Position numbers and translations under genes: made by a program. Below the pieces are notes generated by a model. It worked only from the letters and a program-made list of their open reading frames with translations. It made no database searches and was not told the origin of the DNA. DNA of 64,000 bases, from assembly GCA_031841125.1 (NCBI GenBank), contig CM063112.1, positions 17,138,603 to 17,202,602 of the forward strand, given 5' to 3'. Shown here piece after piece: positions 62,601 through 64,000 of this stretch. Origin of the DNA: Acanthococcus lagerstroemiae. Its lineage: Eukaryota; Arthropoda; Insecta; Hemiptera; Eriococcidae. Within the stretch, counting starts at the first letter, position 1, and each line of letters starts with the position of its first letter.

Positions 62601-63060
62601 GCTTTCGACGGTAAAGACAGCCGGGTATCCAACGACACCGCCAGTCAGTCCGGAACCATAAGCTCTGATCGCGGTTTCCTTATACGGGCCCACATTCACC
62701 TCGAACGGAGACCTGGGCACTTCTTGACCCGCAAACGTAACCATAATTATATGTCTGCCTGGCTTCTTCGGATAGTAAGTAACGTCATATAATCCATTGT
62801 CCACCTTCTTGATCACAGCTGGTTCGTTGACGCCTCCTATACAAAATTCGCGCCTGGTTACACAGGTATTGGGCGTACTCGTTTAAATATAGTCAGCGGC
62901 CAACCAACCTCACCAAACGTACCTGGTCCGATAATCTGAACATCTGGTTTACCTTCACCGGCTTTTTCGGAGTTTACCCAGAAGGTTGCGACATCGTTAA
63001 CCCGGACACCGTTCGGCTGTACACCTCTTCCGCCGACTCTGACTTTTTTAGCGTCTGAAA
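5535..63060 (-). CDS. cher: Filamin (cheerio-like), internal 18 exons of a larger gene
   Basis: Filamin is a cytoplasmic actin-crosslinking scaffold: an N-terminal actin-binding domain followed by a rod of Ig-like repeats that bind receptors and signalling proteins. Eighteen exons (listed separately) join in consistent phase to 1,093 codons with no stop, every junction having GT and AG. The translation shows the filamin signature repeatedly: a strand-A motif such as KVKVYGSGI, then [13 protein letters not shown] loops, then PGSPF at the repeat end. From memory of vertebrate filamin A the order is Ig3, 4, 5, 6, 8, 9, 11, 12, 13, 14, 15, linker, start of Ig16. No equivalents of Ig7 and Ig10 are seen, in keeping with the shorter insect protein (about 20 repeats against 24). 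Both ends are missing: the actin-binding domain and Ig1-2 lie above 64,000, and Ig16 onward was not found. The two giant introns (38,231-53,665 and 5,671-36,068) are full of repeats. Confidence 0.96.
5671..7103 (-). other. Start of the 30.4-kb filamin intron (5,671-36,068), no gene seen
   Basis: AT-rich sequence 5' of the hinge exon on the minus strand. Only short ORFs without family signatures are present. A short hairpin with arms CTGGCGC and GGCGCCAG lies near 6,340-6,373. Confidence 0.5.
7104..8340 (+). repeat. Dispersed two-unit repeat, locus A
   Basis: Unit 1 (about 7,104-8,030) begins GGGACGAAACTAT, runs through GTCGGCAAATT, TGTTTGTTTG, GACTAGTCAGTCAAAAGC, GGTTTCAAGCTGAGTATCGA, TTTCGAAAATCTGA and CATAAGAACGAAAGG, and ends GTTCCAATCTGCAT. 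Unit 2 restarts at about 8,032 with the same GGGACGAAACT and stops part way. The same head-to-tail arrangement occurs at 39,511-40,580. No ORF. Confidence 0.88.
8341..10659. other. Intronic sequence, no supported gene
   Basis: ORFs at 8,857-9,108 (+), 8,944-9,216 (-) and 9,699-9,929 (+) overlap in several frames and lack recognisable domains. CAGAGGCGTATCTTGGG at about 10,230 looks like the end of a hAT-like element; a possible partner, GGCTACGCCCATG, is near 11,034-11,046. Confidence 0.4.
10660..11545. repeat. Inverted array of a ~200-bp repeat
   Basis: The sequence at about 10,665-10,870 reappears reverse-complemented at about 11,265-11,475 (shared: ATGCGTTTTAGAGAAAAGTT, GTATAGGAT, GGAACATTTTAT, AGATAACTGC-like), roughly three quarters identical by eye. 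Each arm continues into a further partial unit, at 10,850-10,925 and 11,440-11,545. So this is two short tandem arrays facing each other across about 400 bp. Confidence 0.78.
11546..13176. other. Intronic sequence with repeat remnants
   Basis: No coding exon recognised. CAGGGGTGTAACC at about 11,892 resembles a TE terminus. A short CT microsatellite lies at about 12,760-12,775. The ORF at 11,685-12,107 (-) has no family signature. Confidence 0.4.
12283..12385 (+). repeat. GC-rich dispersed repeat, copy 2
   Basis: Shares GGCGATGCACGTATG, AGACACCGCACCCCTGGCCC, CGGAAACTACCC and CGAGTATCGCATCAG with copies at 4.3, 31.7 and 33.5 kb. Confidence 0.82.
13177..13420 (+). mobile_element. tRNA-derived SINE
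   Basis: The head has a polymerase III box A (TGGCTGAGTGG, 13,185-13,195) and box B (GGTTCGAGTCC, 13,229-13,239) at tRNA-like spacing, with a broken anticodon stem and no matching acceptor stem, so it is not a functional tRNA. The tail contains ATACTCGAAAGGGTGGATTC, also present in the GC-rich repeat at 33.5 kb. Confidence 0.72.
13421..15589. other. Intronic sequence, no gene recognised
   Basis: AT-rich, with runs of G at about 14,217-14,226 and 14,410-14,421. TTCCCTGACTTTTCCAGG at about 14,163 is also part of the 17.5-kb block, suggesting a shared dispersed element. Only short overlapping ORFs occur. Confidence 0.4.
15590..15858 (-). repeat. Fragment of the two-unit repeat family, inverted, plus a joined second repeat
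   Basis: AATTTGCCGACAAA occurs twice, followed by the complement of the family's 3' half (GATTTTAATAAAATG, AAACAGAGAATCTAGTAA). It ends in GCTGCTCAATGCGGTGGCG, also found at about 25,311-25,335. Confidence 0.72.
15860..16640. repeat. Degenerate tetranucleotide array (GAGT/GAAT)
   Basis: About 780 bp made almost entirely of TGAGTGAG, TGAATGAA and GAATCACTGA words, with a looser higher-order pattern (GAATGAATAACTGAATTAGA recurs about every 250 bp). The complementary strand reads as a repetitive serine-rich peptide ([10 protein letters not shown]) that is not a real protein. Confidence 0.93.
16641..17297 (-). repeat. Repeat flank plus an inverted copy of the dispersed-repeat 5' half
   Basis: 16,730-16,868 (TTCCTTCCATAGAGACCATT, AGAGGGCGACTCTTCCG) matches 25,470-25,600. 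From 16,868 to 17,297 the reverse complement of the 7.1-kb unit follows, ending at its start signature (CTATAGTTTCGCCCC). Confidence 0.82.
17298..18359. other. Intronic sequence with a CAGGGTGTCC-ended repeat block
   Basis: The complement of 17,540-17,675 reads CAGGGTGTCCATTCTTTGGG, then repeated GTCAGGGAATTTTG, a common type of insect repeat terminus. It is followed by an ATTAATC-rich stretch (17,680-17,775). A ~140-bp duplication (CACGAAACACGA with GGAATGAGA) occupies 18,020-18,320. Confidence 0.5.
18360..19295. promoter_or_regulatory. CpG-rich island inside the 30-kb filamin intron
   Basis: CpG is dense (GCGTGCGAACGCGTTGGCG, TCGTCGACG, GCCCGCCGCGGC) compared with the AT-rich flanks. A TATATATA stretch lies at about 19,071-19,079. 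Long frames at 18,405-18,911 and 18,883-19,086 (-) have unprotein-like composition and probably stay open because of GC content. If gene bodies in this species lose CpG by methylation, such an island could mark an internal promoter. That is inference. Confidence 0.35.
19113..19298 (-). other. Short ORF with bacterial-like or terminal-exon-like composition
   Basis: A frame ending in TAG at 19,113-19,115 reads [40 protein letters not shown], then [15 protein letters not shown]. It has no internal stop and a helical, charged composition quite unlike the shadow ORFs around it. Upstream lies a possible acceptor (tgtag, exon start 19,293). I do not recognise the family. It may be a last exon, a transferred bacterial fragment, or chance in GC-rich DNA. 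Confidence 0.3.
19508..19820. repeat. Tandem duplication, two ~160-bp copies
   Basis: AGCTTGAAGTC...TAGAGAATT, CCTTTTCTGT, GAAGCGAG, CTACCGAC and CACT(T/C)GCTTGAGA recur in order in 19,508-19,655 and 19,672-19,820. No ORF. Confidence 0.82.
20400..20910. repeat. Three tandem copies of a ~165-195-bp GC-rich repeat
   Basis: Units share CGCCACCGCCTCCGGGAGG, CACTGCGGGTTGCCTACC, CTGCCCCTTAATTGCTCATT, CCAGGGGTAGCCTACC, GGTTCATG and TACACTAAACAG. They start near 20,407, 20,600 and 20,740. The TTGCCTACC-to-GTTCATG segment occurs again at 45,050-45,115. Confidence 0.86.
20911..23299. other. Intronic sequence, no gene recognised
   Basis: Runs of C (about 21,343-21,354) and G (about 22,480-22,497). An inverted pair of ~35 bp (TTTCTGACAAAATGAGACCT at about 22,170 against the complement at 22,350-22,385) may be a small foldback. 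ORFs at 21,392-21,592 and 22,402-22,683 lack domain signatures. Confidence 0.4.
23300..23980 (+). pseudogene. Non-LTR retrotransposon RNase H domain and tail, decayed
   Basis: Frames with interruptions read [34 protein letters not shown] and [20 protein letters not shown]. These are the DSQAAIxAL and WVPGHxGIxGNExADxLAK motifs of RNase H in R1/Jockey-type LINEs, but the key histidine is replaced by L. Downstream, [17 protein letters not shown] and CGEEEE followed by HIIFQC match the C-terminal zinc-knuckle region. Stops and frameshifts show it is dead. Confidence 0.75.
23981..25299. other. Intronic sequence, no gene recognised
   Basis: The plus-strand ORF at 24,732-24,968 (one frame contains [20 protein letters not shown]) has reasonable composition but no recognisable family and no splice context I could support. 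Confidence 0.4.
25300..25605 (+). repeat. Second copy of the repeat that carries the GAGT array at 16 kb
   Basis: GAGCTGCTCAAAGCGGTAGC followed by GCGCTGTTGTCGTTTAC matches 15,826-15,858, and 25,470-25,600 matches 16,730-16,868. Here the two flanks are about 130 bp apart, without the 0.8-kb tetranucleotide array. Confidence 0.75.
25965..26215 (-). pseudogene. Possible non-LTR retrotransposon RT tail
   Basis: The minus-strand frame reads [20 protein letters not shown] with PGSGRC and later [11 protein letters not shown]. This resembles the R(S/A)xRLWNxLP signature near the C-terminus of many insect RT proteins. The fragment is short and isolated, so the call is tentative. Confidence 0.35.
26216..31702. 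other. Long intronic stretch, no supported gene
   Basis: AT-rich with homopolymer runs (G at about 28,026-28,037 and 29,008-29,018). CACCCCTCTT- and GGCTACACCACTCCT-like TE termini occur near 27,600. 30,070-30,540 is less AT-rich, with charged short frames ([13 protein letters not shown]) but several stops; it may be a decayed transcript-derived fragment. No filamin motif is seen in any minus-strand frame. Confidence 0.4.
31703..31760 (+). repeat. GC-rich dispersed repeat, copy 3 (short)
   Basis: Contains TGGTGGATGCCAAAGTGGC, CCCAGACACCGCACCGCTGG and CCCCGGAAAG, the core of the family seen at 4.3, 12.3 and 33.5 kb. Confidence 0.75.
32570..32756. mobile_element. Possible small TIR element
   Basis: CATAGGCGGACTTGGCAGGG near the left end and ACCGCCTATGCCCCC near the right end form short imperfect inverted repeats (CATAGGCGG). 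No target duplication could be read. The body contains AGCTAAGCTCCCTTCAG. Weak support. Confidence 0.3.
33310..33645 (-). repeat. GC-rich dispersed repeat, longest copy, inverted
   Basis: On the minus strand it reads GGCGATACACGCATGCC, AGACACCGCACCCCCGGCCC, CTACCCTTTCGAGTATCGCA, then about 200 bp of GC-rich sequence absent from the other copies. On the plus strand GATACTCGAAAGGGTAGTAT aligns with the tail of the SINE at 13.3 kb, so this may be a SINE family. Confidence 0.78.
34855..35080. mobile_element. hAT-type MITE with perfect 38-bp TIRs
   Basis: The arms at 34,856-34,893 and 35,042-35,079 are perfect reverse complements over 38 bp, starting CTGGCGCCCAATTACGACCA. The same 8 bp, AAGAAAAA, flank the element (34,847-34,854 and 35,081-35,088). 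The interior is about 150 bp with no ORF. Perfect TIRs and an intact duplication indicate a recent insertion. Confidence 0.9.
35089..36068. other. Intron end next to the Ig15 exon, no gene seen
   Basis: AT-rich sequence between the MITE and the exon at 36,069. The ORF at 34,933-35,310 starts inside the MITE and is not credible as a gene. Confidence 0.5.
36069..36204 (-). CDS. cher: Filamin exon: second half of Ig15
   Basis: Encodes [20 protein letters not shown], then [20 protein letters not shown]. Vertebrate Ig15 has DVDVVENEDGTFDIFY at this place. Acceptor gatacag, donor gtaaat, ending in phase 0 after CAFT. A 30.4-kb intron follows. Confidence 0.95.
37189..37319 (-). CDS. cher: Filamin exon: first half of Ig15
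   Basis: Encodes [20 protein letters not shown], close to vertebrate Ig15 (ETVITVDAKAAGEGKVTC). The first residues ([13 protein letters not shown]) are less conserved. Acceptor actgcag, donor gtacgt. It leaves two bases of a lysine codon. Confidence 0.94.
37598..37765 (-). CDS. cher: Filamin exon: rest of Ig14
   Basis: A 56-codon phase-0 exon encoding [20 protein letters not shown], then [15 protein letters not shown]. It closes Ig14 and begins the linker to Ig15. Acceptor ttttag, donor gtgagt. Confidence 0.95.
37852..38011 (-). CDS. cher: Filamin exon: end of Ig13, start of Ig14
   Basis: Begins with the serine completed by the splice, [20 protein letters not shown], then [18 protein letters not shown], matching vertebrate Ig14 (ASLPVEFTIDA). 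Acceptor ctttag, donor gtaaga. Ends in phase 0. Confidence 0.95.
38101..38230 (-). CDS. cher: Filamin exon: second half of Ig13
   Basis: Encodes [20 protein letters not shown] and [14 protein letters not shown]. The phase fits the 53.7-kb exon exactly and completes Ig13, so the 38,231-53,665 intron is inferred from both splice phase and domain continuity. Acceptor cgtacag, donor gtaagc. Confidence 0.95.
38461..38577. mobile_element. Very short TIR element or foldback, ~117 bp
   Basis: TATCAAGTGCG and GATGAGTCATTTTC at 38,461-38,486 are answered by GAAAATGACTCATC and GCATTTGATA at about 38,553-38,577. The interior holds GCATTCGCTACGCTCGTG. It lies 230 bp 5' of the Ig13 exon, inside the 15.4-kb intron. 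Confidence 0.65.
38925..39345. repeat. Tandem repeat, two ~190-bp units of GAAGAGTCTTGAA words
   Basis: GAAGGAA, AGCAGACCTGATATAGTCTT, GGCGAG..CAGAAGAGGGTTAA and CATGTCTAG-like words appear twice (about 38,990-39,170 and 39,170-39,340). A similar looser stretch occurs at 54,990-55,130. Confidence 0.72.
39511..40580 (+). repeat. Dispersed two-unit repeat, locus B
   Basis: Unit 1 (about 39,511-40,486) matches the 7.1-kb unit from CAGGGACGAAACTATGGGG to GGTTCCAATCTGCAT. Unit 2 restarts at about 40,488 (GAGACGAAACTATGGG) and is cut off at about 40,580. The junction between units is the same as at 8.03 kb. Confidence 0.88.
40640..40770 (+). pseudogene. RTE-like reverse transcriptase C-terminal fragment
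   Basis: The frame reads [40 protein letters not shown], then stop. It resembles the MLGI.L.D.I.N..IR..T.V.DI......KW.WAGH region after the RT domain in insect endonuclease-reverse transcriptases, to which the element at 50.6-52.2 kb also belongs. It directly abuts the truncated repeat at 40,580. Confidence 0.62.
40771..41241. other. Intronic sequence, no gene seen
   Basis: The ORF at 41,037-41,237 (-) has serine- and threonine-rich composition and no recognisable family. Confidence 0.4.
41242..42413. mobile_element. Non-autonomous TIR element (1.17 kb) with recurring internal motif
   Basis: The ends at 41,242-41,269 and 42,386-42,413 are 28-bp inverted repeats with one mismatch, starting GGGTGATTCTCCGAAAAATG. 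A 4-bp duplication, ATAG, flanks the element (41,238-41,241 and 42,414-42,417). Inside, CCACGTTGAAGGACA-like words occur eight times, some inverted: about 41,268, 41,409, 41,610, 41,644, 41,665, 41,821, 42,017 and 42,218. Several are about 200 bp apart. The ORF at 41,729-42,046 shows no transposase motif. The superfamily is uncertain. Confidence 0.87.
42418..44779. other. Intronic sequence, no supported gene
   Basis: Mixed AT-rich sequence. 43,370-43,510 is duplicated locally (GGAACTCGGTTCGATTTCCT-type and TCGAACATTCGCCCTTTGGG-type words). GGACGAAACTAAGGATGGGC at 43,840 is another start of the dispersed-repeat family, soon truncated. Confidence 0.45.
44780..45062. repeat. Tandem duplication rich in GACATAA
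   Basis: CTACTTTCAAGGACA, AAGTTTTAAGACATAAC, GACATAATAAGA, ATGACATAATTACC and GGTTGCCTACC appear twice, at about 44,788-44,884 and 44,917-45,062. The end joins the TTGCCTACC repeat known from 20.4-20.9 kb. Confidence 0.8.
45063..46555. repeat. GGA/GTGG-rich tandem repeat region, ~475-bp higher-order unit
   Basis: 45,115-45,370 corresponds to 45,590-45,840 (GGAAGCTCCTG against GAGAGCTCCTG; GAGTAAGAGGTCCTG; GGTGCGGGAGGGGCTGGTG; GGGTGGTCATGG with GAGCTCCTGAGT), an offset of about 475 bp. More degenerate copies run to about 46,550 and end in (GGA)n. The strong strand asymmetry keeps frames open on both strands; the minus-strand 180-codon frame is His/Pro/Ser-rich and not credible as a gene. Confidence 0.82.
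46556..47858. other. Sequence with two divergent small ORFs, unassigned
   Basis: A minus-strand ORF starting at 47,307 ([20 protein letters not shown]) and a plus-strand ORF starting at 47,465 ([20 protein letters not shown]) face away from each other across 157 bp. Both have natural composition but no family I recognise. The second could be the N-terminus of a decayed transposase. 47,750-47,860 has runs of G and C. Confidence 0.3.
47859..48110. mobile_element. MITE with ~42-bp imperfect TIRs, 252 bp
   Basis: The left end CCCGATGCGCAAAAACCCGC continues CAGTTACCCGC. The right end is its complement with about three mismatches (GCGGGTAACTGGCGG, TTTTTGCGCATCGGG). The interior repeats GTTACCC words on both strands. 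No clear target duplication and no ORF. Confidence 0.85.
48666..49064 (+). CDS. Possible plus-strand exon of a small membrane protein (unidentified)
   Basis: After an acceptor-like ttgacttcag the frame is open for 132 codons to a TAG. It has two hydrophobic stretches, [17 protein letters not shown] near the start and [20 protein letters not shown] near residue 95, separated by a polar, Asn/Ser-rich loop ([19 protein letters not shown]) with N-glycosylation sites. No ATG opens this frame, so an upstream exon would be needed. An AATAAA lies at about 49,308. It sits antisense inside the 15.4-kb filamin intron. No family recognised; it may be a decayed receptor fragment or chance. Confidence 0.3.
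   Translation: MNVYKGSCTAVILVQIFLLCFLFGIVESTRIATSILGAASSIAFKGTDLSKLNSSRDNMPGTQPSTETSFINSSERNPQPKIIGVEYVIVALTAIILIVALGLWLNETCQITALVTPICRSSSMHEQLIINE
49138..49223. repeat. Cluster of perfect short palindromes
   Basis: ACTACCTAGGTAGT (49,138-49,151), ACTGCCGGCAGT (49,158-49,169) and CAGTTTATAAACTG (49,210-49,223) are each exact palindromes. Partial copies of the same words lie at 49,106-49,135 and 49,224-49,232. Confidence 0.8.
49555..49905. repeat. Pyrimidine-rich hexamer array (GTTCTC/GTTCCC) ending in poly-T
   Basis: CGTTCTCGTTC, GTTCCCGTTCCC and TTCTTGTTCC words fill 49,555-49,775. A T run of more than 20 lies at 49,878-49,902. The overlapping ORFs on both strands are low-complexity artefacts. 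Confidence 0.78.
50640..52225 (+). pseudogene. RTE-like non-LTR retrotransposon reverse transcriptase, dead
   Basis: In order, across frameshifts and stops: a linker ([12 protein letters not shown]), NYRPISLM at 50,997-51,020 (RT motif), [33 protein letters not shown] at about 51,154-51,186 (first catalytic Asp), [16 protein letters not shown] at about 51,455 (the YADD box as FVDD), [29 protein letters not shown], then [31 protein letters not shown] and [19 protein letters not shown]. This order is typical of arthropod endonuclease-reverse transcriptases. The endonuclease part is missing, so the copy is 5'-truncated. Confidence 0.88.
52370..53031 (+). pseudogene. MULE/SWIM-type transposase-like remnant
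   Basis: Interrupted frames read [41 protein letters not shown], then [40 protein letters not shown] and stop. The CTC...C...KH segment looks like a SWIM zinc finger, and WYEGAA resembles the region before the TNN box of MULE-type transposases. In-frame stops make it a pseudogene. It follows the RTE fragment directly. Family assignment is from memory of motifs only. Confidence 0.5.
53032..53665. other. Intron end before the Ig13 exon, with a short hairpin
   Basis: AT-rich. AGAAGGGGTACA and TGTACCCTTCT (53,526-53,553) form a near-perfect hairpin with a 5-base loop. No gene seen. Confidence 0.6.
53666..53816 (-). CDS. cher: Filamin exon: first half of Ig13
   Basis: Encodes [20 protein letters not shown] and [20 protein letters not shown], matching the Ig13 start. 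Acceptor tttacag, donor gtacat. One leftover base, G, pairs with GA at the start of the next exon, 15.4 kb away, to make glycine. Confidence 0.95.
53921..54093 (-). CDS. cher: Filamin exon: rest of Ig12
   Basis: Encodes [40 protein letters not shown] and QHIPGSPFK, among the best conserved filamin stretches. Acceptor attttag. The donor gtcggg after AAG is non-consensus; no better in-frame donor lies nearby. Confidence 0.95.
54188..54352 (-). CDS. cher: Filamin exon: end of Ig11, start of Ig12
   Basis: Encodes [20 protein letters not shown], then [20 protein letters not shown] and NQFTVETK. The same order is found at the vertebrate Ig11/Ig12 boundary. Acceptor tttcag, donor gtaaag. The split glycine codon G|GT joins the next exon. 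Confidence 0.95.
54439..54615 (-). CDS. cher: Filamin exon: middle of the Ig11-like repeat
   Basis: Encodes [40 protein letters not shown] and [10 protein letters not shown], aligning with vertebrate Ig11 (TEFSVDARAL, then VANPSGNLTETYV). Acceptor tttgtag. The donor is the unusual gttcgt after GAAG, but the phase and protein continuity across it are exact. Confidence 0.95.
54616..55567 (-). other. Filamin intron, no gene seen
   Basis: 952-bp intron between the Ig9/Ig11 exon and the Ig11 exon. 54,990-55,130 carries GAAGAGTTTCCAAGAGTTT-type words like the tandem repeat at 39 kb. Confidence 0.7.
55568..56134 (-). CDS. cher: Filamin exon: Ig8-like and Ig9-like repeats, start of the Ig11-like repeat
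   Basis: The largest exon here, 567 bp. It completes the Ig8-like repeat, encodes all of the next repeat ([40 protein letters not shown], then [11 protein letters not shown]) and starts the Ig11-like one ([12 protein letters not shown]). The apparent ATG near its 5' end is formed partly by the splice: A from the previous exon plus TG after acceptor gccgcag. It is therefore not a translation start. Donor gtaaaa. GC content and CpG density are visibly higher than in the other exons. Confidence 0.96.
56135..56919 (-). other. Filamin intron, nothing else recognised
   Basis: 785-bp AT-rich intron between the Ig6/Ig8 exon and the 567-bp exon. No repeat or ORF of note. Confidence 0.7.
56920..57144 (-). 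CDS. cher: Filamin exon: rest of Ig6 and start of the Ig8-like repeat
   Basis: Encodes [38 protein letters not shown] and [12 protein letters not shown], then [13 protein letters not shown]. The last part resembles vertebrate Ig8 (LSKIKVSGLG) rather than Ig7, so one repeat present in vertebrates is absent. Acceptor gtcacag, donor gtatgt. Confidence 0.95.
57227..57389 (-). CDS. cher: Filamin exon: end of Ig5, start of Ig6
   Basis: Begins [17 protein letters not shown], the typical last strand of a filamin repeat, then [17 protein letters not shown] and [12 protein letters not shown] of the next repeat, which resembles vertebrate Ig6. Acceptor tctag, donor gtacgc. The split codon A|GT gives serine at the junction. 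Confidence 0.95.
57690..58142 (-). mobile_element. tRNA-derived SINE, minus strand
   Basis: Read on the minus strand, CCCTTGGTGATGTAGCGG (box A region, about 58,121-58,138) is followed 35-50 bp later by AAGTTCAAATCC (box B, 58,076-58,087). Farther along, GGGGAAGGCAACAGGAAACC (about 57,760-57,779) matches a core often seen in arthropod SINEs. It lies in the intron between the Ig5 exons. The exact 3' end is unclear. Confidence 0.65.
58312..59240 (+). mobile_element. mariner-type element, internally deleted
   Basis: Terminal inverted repeats of about 42 bp: left starts GGTTGTCTCAAAAGTTTTGC, right ends GAAACTTCTGGGACAACT, and both continue into GCGCGCTCTAGCGACCGCG-like sequence. Transposase remnants: [20 protein letters not shown] (helix-turn-helix region) near 58,618 and [20 protein letters not shown] with RGVRFSTL near 58,955, the last part of the DDE domain. 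The central catalytic part is missing and stops interrupt it. TA follows the right end; the left flank no longer shows a clean TA. Confidence 0.88.
59316..59423 (-). CDS. cher: Filamin exon: middle of Ig5
   Basis: A 36-codon phase-0 exon encoding [20 protein letters not shown] and then [12 protein letters not shown], the D to F strands of Ig5. Acceptor ttccag, donor gtaaca. It lies between the mariner remnant at 58.3-59.2 kb and the long inverted repeat at 59.75-61.65 kb. Confidence 0.95.
59750..61650. repeat. Long inverted repeat with tandem substructure filling a filamin intron
   Basis: The left arm (59,750-60,500) is the reverse complement of the right arm (61,050-61,650), with about 550 bp between. 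The best part, 60,240-60,500 against 61,050-61,315, differs by only about a dozen bases by eye (shared CTTTAATATTTTTGGTAAGG, TCAAAGGAATAGTCCTGAAT, AACTCTTGACGTTATTCCCG). The outermost parts also match (GGAGATTTAGAAA, CCTGAAGATTCTTGATAA). Each arm is built of ~50-60-bp degenerate units (GAAGAATTTCATCGGAAA, ATCTTCGAGAAAA, GATAATTTT). The spacer repeats part of the left arm directly (59,825-60,030 against 60,700-60,905). Confidence 0.88.
61700..61805 (-). repeat. CAGGGTGTCTAC-type repeat terminus
   Basis: On the minus strand, CAGGGTGTCTACTGGTCATG then AAGTCATATATTTTTCTCAG. CAGGGTTAGTC occurs in the opposite sense at about 59,702-59,712, so the whole long inverted repeat may be the inside of a larger CAGGGT-ended element. 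The 17.6-kb block has a similar end. Confidence 0.45.
61918..62022 (-). CDS. cher: Filamin exon: first half of Ig5
   Basis: A 35-codon phase-0 exon encoding [11 protein letters not shown] and then [18 protein letters not shown], the A to C strands of Ig5. Acceptor cgcag, donor gtttgt. The intron that follows, 59,424-61,917, is filled by a long inverted repeat. Confidence 0.95.
62132..62322 (-). CDS. cher: Filamin exon: end of Ig4, start of Ig5
   Basis: Encodes [19 protein letters not shown], almost identical to vertebrate Ig4, then [10 protein letters not shown] and the linker to Ig5. The acceptor is ctgtag and the donor a good gtgagt. The exon ends in phase 0 after PNK. Confidence 0.96.
62579..62836 (-). 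CDS. cher: Filamin exon: end of Ig3, start of Ig4
   Basis: Codes for the second half of Ig3 ([16 protein letters not shown], then [11 protein letters not shown]) and the first half of Ig4 ([20 protein letters not shown]). Acceptor atag. The donor is the weak gttggt after TTAG, and the split codon G|GA joins the next exon in frame as [11 protein letters not shown], a stretch strongly conserved in filamins. Confidence 0.95.
62923..63060 (-). CDS. cher: Filamin exon: first half of Ig3
   Basis: Encodes [19 protein letters not shown] and then [19 protein letters not shown], matching the start of vertebrate filamin Ig3, whose strand motif is VGRGLQPKGVRV. The exon begins with the last two bases of a codon and ends one base into a glycine codon before donor gtacgt. 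Two acceptors six bases apart in the same phase are possible, after gtag (start 63,060) or after tttcag (start 63,054), giving two residues more or fewer. Confidence 0.92.
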
Positions 63061-64000
63061 CTACAAAAAAATAACCGAAGTGTTAGTTGATCGAAATTAA
63101 TTTTGGGGATCCTTTCACTGTTTTTCGTCAAAGACAGTTATTCTTAAGAAAACCATTTGATTATTTCTGTCCTTTATTTACTTGGATTAATTAACTGGGA
63201 ATAGTCAAGGACATGCTTCTCTGTATATGGGTGAAGCTACACGCGTCACCTCTATGTGGTCCAGGCCCGTCCAGTTTTGAAAACCGTTTGCCGAAAGTGA
63301 TTCGGCATTTTAGAGAAATTCTTCGTAAAAATACCGCTTTACTTCTTACTACCAACCATGACCCATAATTTATGAAGTGGAGAGGGGGTGTAAGACAGCA
63401 TACGATAACACAGAAGCCCCTTTCAGAGATGAGGCCCTTTTTGGAATATTTCGAGTCACCTCCTGAAAACGAGAACACGTCTCCGAGTAGAATTTGATTT
63501 TGGGGACTGTTATGCATTATGTGAATATTAGAAATACCTTCCATATATTTCGAACGGTGTTTCAACAATCCCACCTCTGTATGCACATTTTTACTTCACT
63601 CATCGTTTTTCTTTTTTAATGTTACTACCATTCAAGTTCGATCATTTTACAATGTGATGTTCTCATGTTTCGCAATCCTTAACGAAATTTAAGTCAGAAT
63701 TTGGATGCCCGCCAGAACCATAATCTATTTGACAAATTTACTTTTTAAGAATCCGATAGCAAAATCTAAATCAACCATTTCAGACTCTAGCAGTACACGA
63801 AGACCGATAAGTTGGGTTTTACAAGTTCACATGCACTATCTTCATTCCCTGTCTCTCACCAGCCTCGTTTCAGACATTTTAACAAGCCGTGGTCTCTTCT
63901 TAACGTCCAAAAGAACCTCGAAAAATAGACGCGTGAGCCCAGCGACCGAATAATGCGTATTGGCTGGCGTCCACGTTTCTCGAAGCAATAAATCGCGCAA
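63061..64000 (-). other. Filamin intron 5' of the Ig3 exon, no further exon supported
   Basis: No Ig2/Ig3 boundary exon was recognised. The last 120 bp are CpG-richer, and on the minus strand contain a short open frame with an ATG (MSETRL) directly before gtgagag. Its phase does not fit the 63,060 exon, so it is not joined here. Confidence 0.4.

Noticed and set aside
63900..64000. Possible first exon with ATG (MSETRL) before gtgagag
   Set aside because: Its phase does not match the 63,060 exon, and the upstream frame is open only because the DNA is CpG-rich.

Overview
The window is animal nuclear DNA, AT-rich, intron-rich and heavily loaded with decayed transposons. Most of it is one gene on the minus strand: filamin, the actin-crosslinking protein called cheerio in flies. 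The protein sequence, the large introns, and the mix of mariner, hAT-like MITEs, tRNA-derived SINEs, RTE-like LINE and MULE/SWIM remnants fit an insect, and I lean to a hemipteran. That placement is inference; nothing here identifies the species.

Filamin layout (minus strand, so 5' to 3' runs from high to low coordinates). Eighteen exons between 63,060 and 5,535 splice in perfect phase, with no stop, into 1,093 codons. They encode consecutive filamin-type Ig repeats, equivalent to vertebrate Ig3-6, 8, 9 and 11-15, then a linker in the position of hinge 1, then the first residues of the next repeat. The actin-binding domain and Ig1-2 lie beyond 64,000. The rest of Ig16 onward was not found and should lie left of the window or in an exon I missed. 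Exons cluster at 53.7-63.1 kb and 36.1-38.2 kb, with a lone hinge exon at 5.5 kb. The clusters are separated by introns of 15,434 bp and 30,398 bp.

Left edge (1-5.5 kb). A minus-strand open reading frame begins with an ATG at 186 and runs off the window, with a CpG-rich upstream region. It is either the first coding exon of another gene or an internal start of filamin. Next come a LINE tail, a tandem repeat split by a small hAT-type MITE with an intact 8-bp target duplication, and a ~70-bp minisatellite.

Giant intron 1 (5.7-36.1 kb). It holds a two-unit dispersed repeat, an inverted tandem array, a tRNA-derived SINE, a 0.8-kb GAGT/GAAT array inside an older repeat, a CpG-rich island at 18.4-19.3 kb, LINE RNase H and RT-tail remnants, a GC-rich repeat family and a hAT-like MITE with perfect 38-bp terminal inverted repeats.

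Giant intron 2 (38.2-53.7 kb). It holds the second copy of the two-unit repeat, a 1.17-kb TIR element carrying a recurring CCACGTTGAAGGACA motif, GGA-rich tandem repeats, another MITE, a possible plus-strand membrane-protein exon, a cluster of perfect palindromes, an RTE-like reverse transcriptase pseudogene and a MULE/SWIM-like transposase pseudogene.

Exon-dense part (53.7-63.1 kb). Most introns here are short. One carries a SINE and a deleted mariner. Another is almost filled by a ~1.9-kb long inverted repeat that could fold into a long hairpin in the filamin pre-mRNA. That hairpin, the 18.4-kb island and the left-edge exon are the parts most worth follow-up. No rRNA, functional tRNA, CRISPR array or intact transposase was found.
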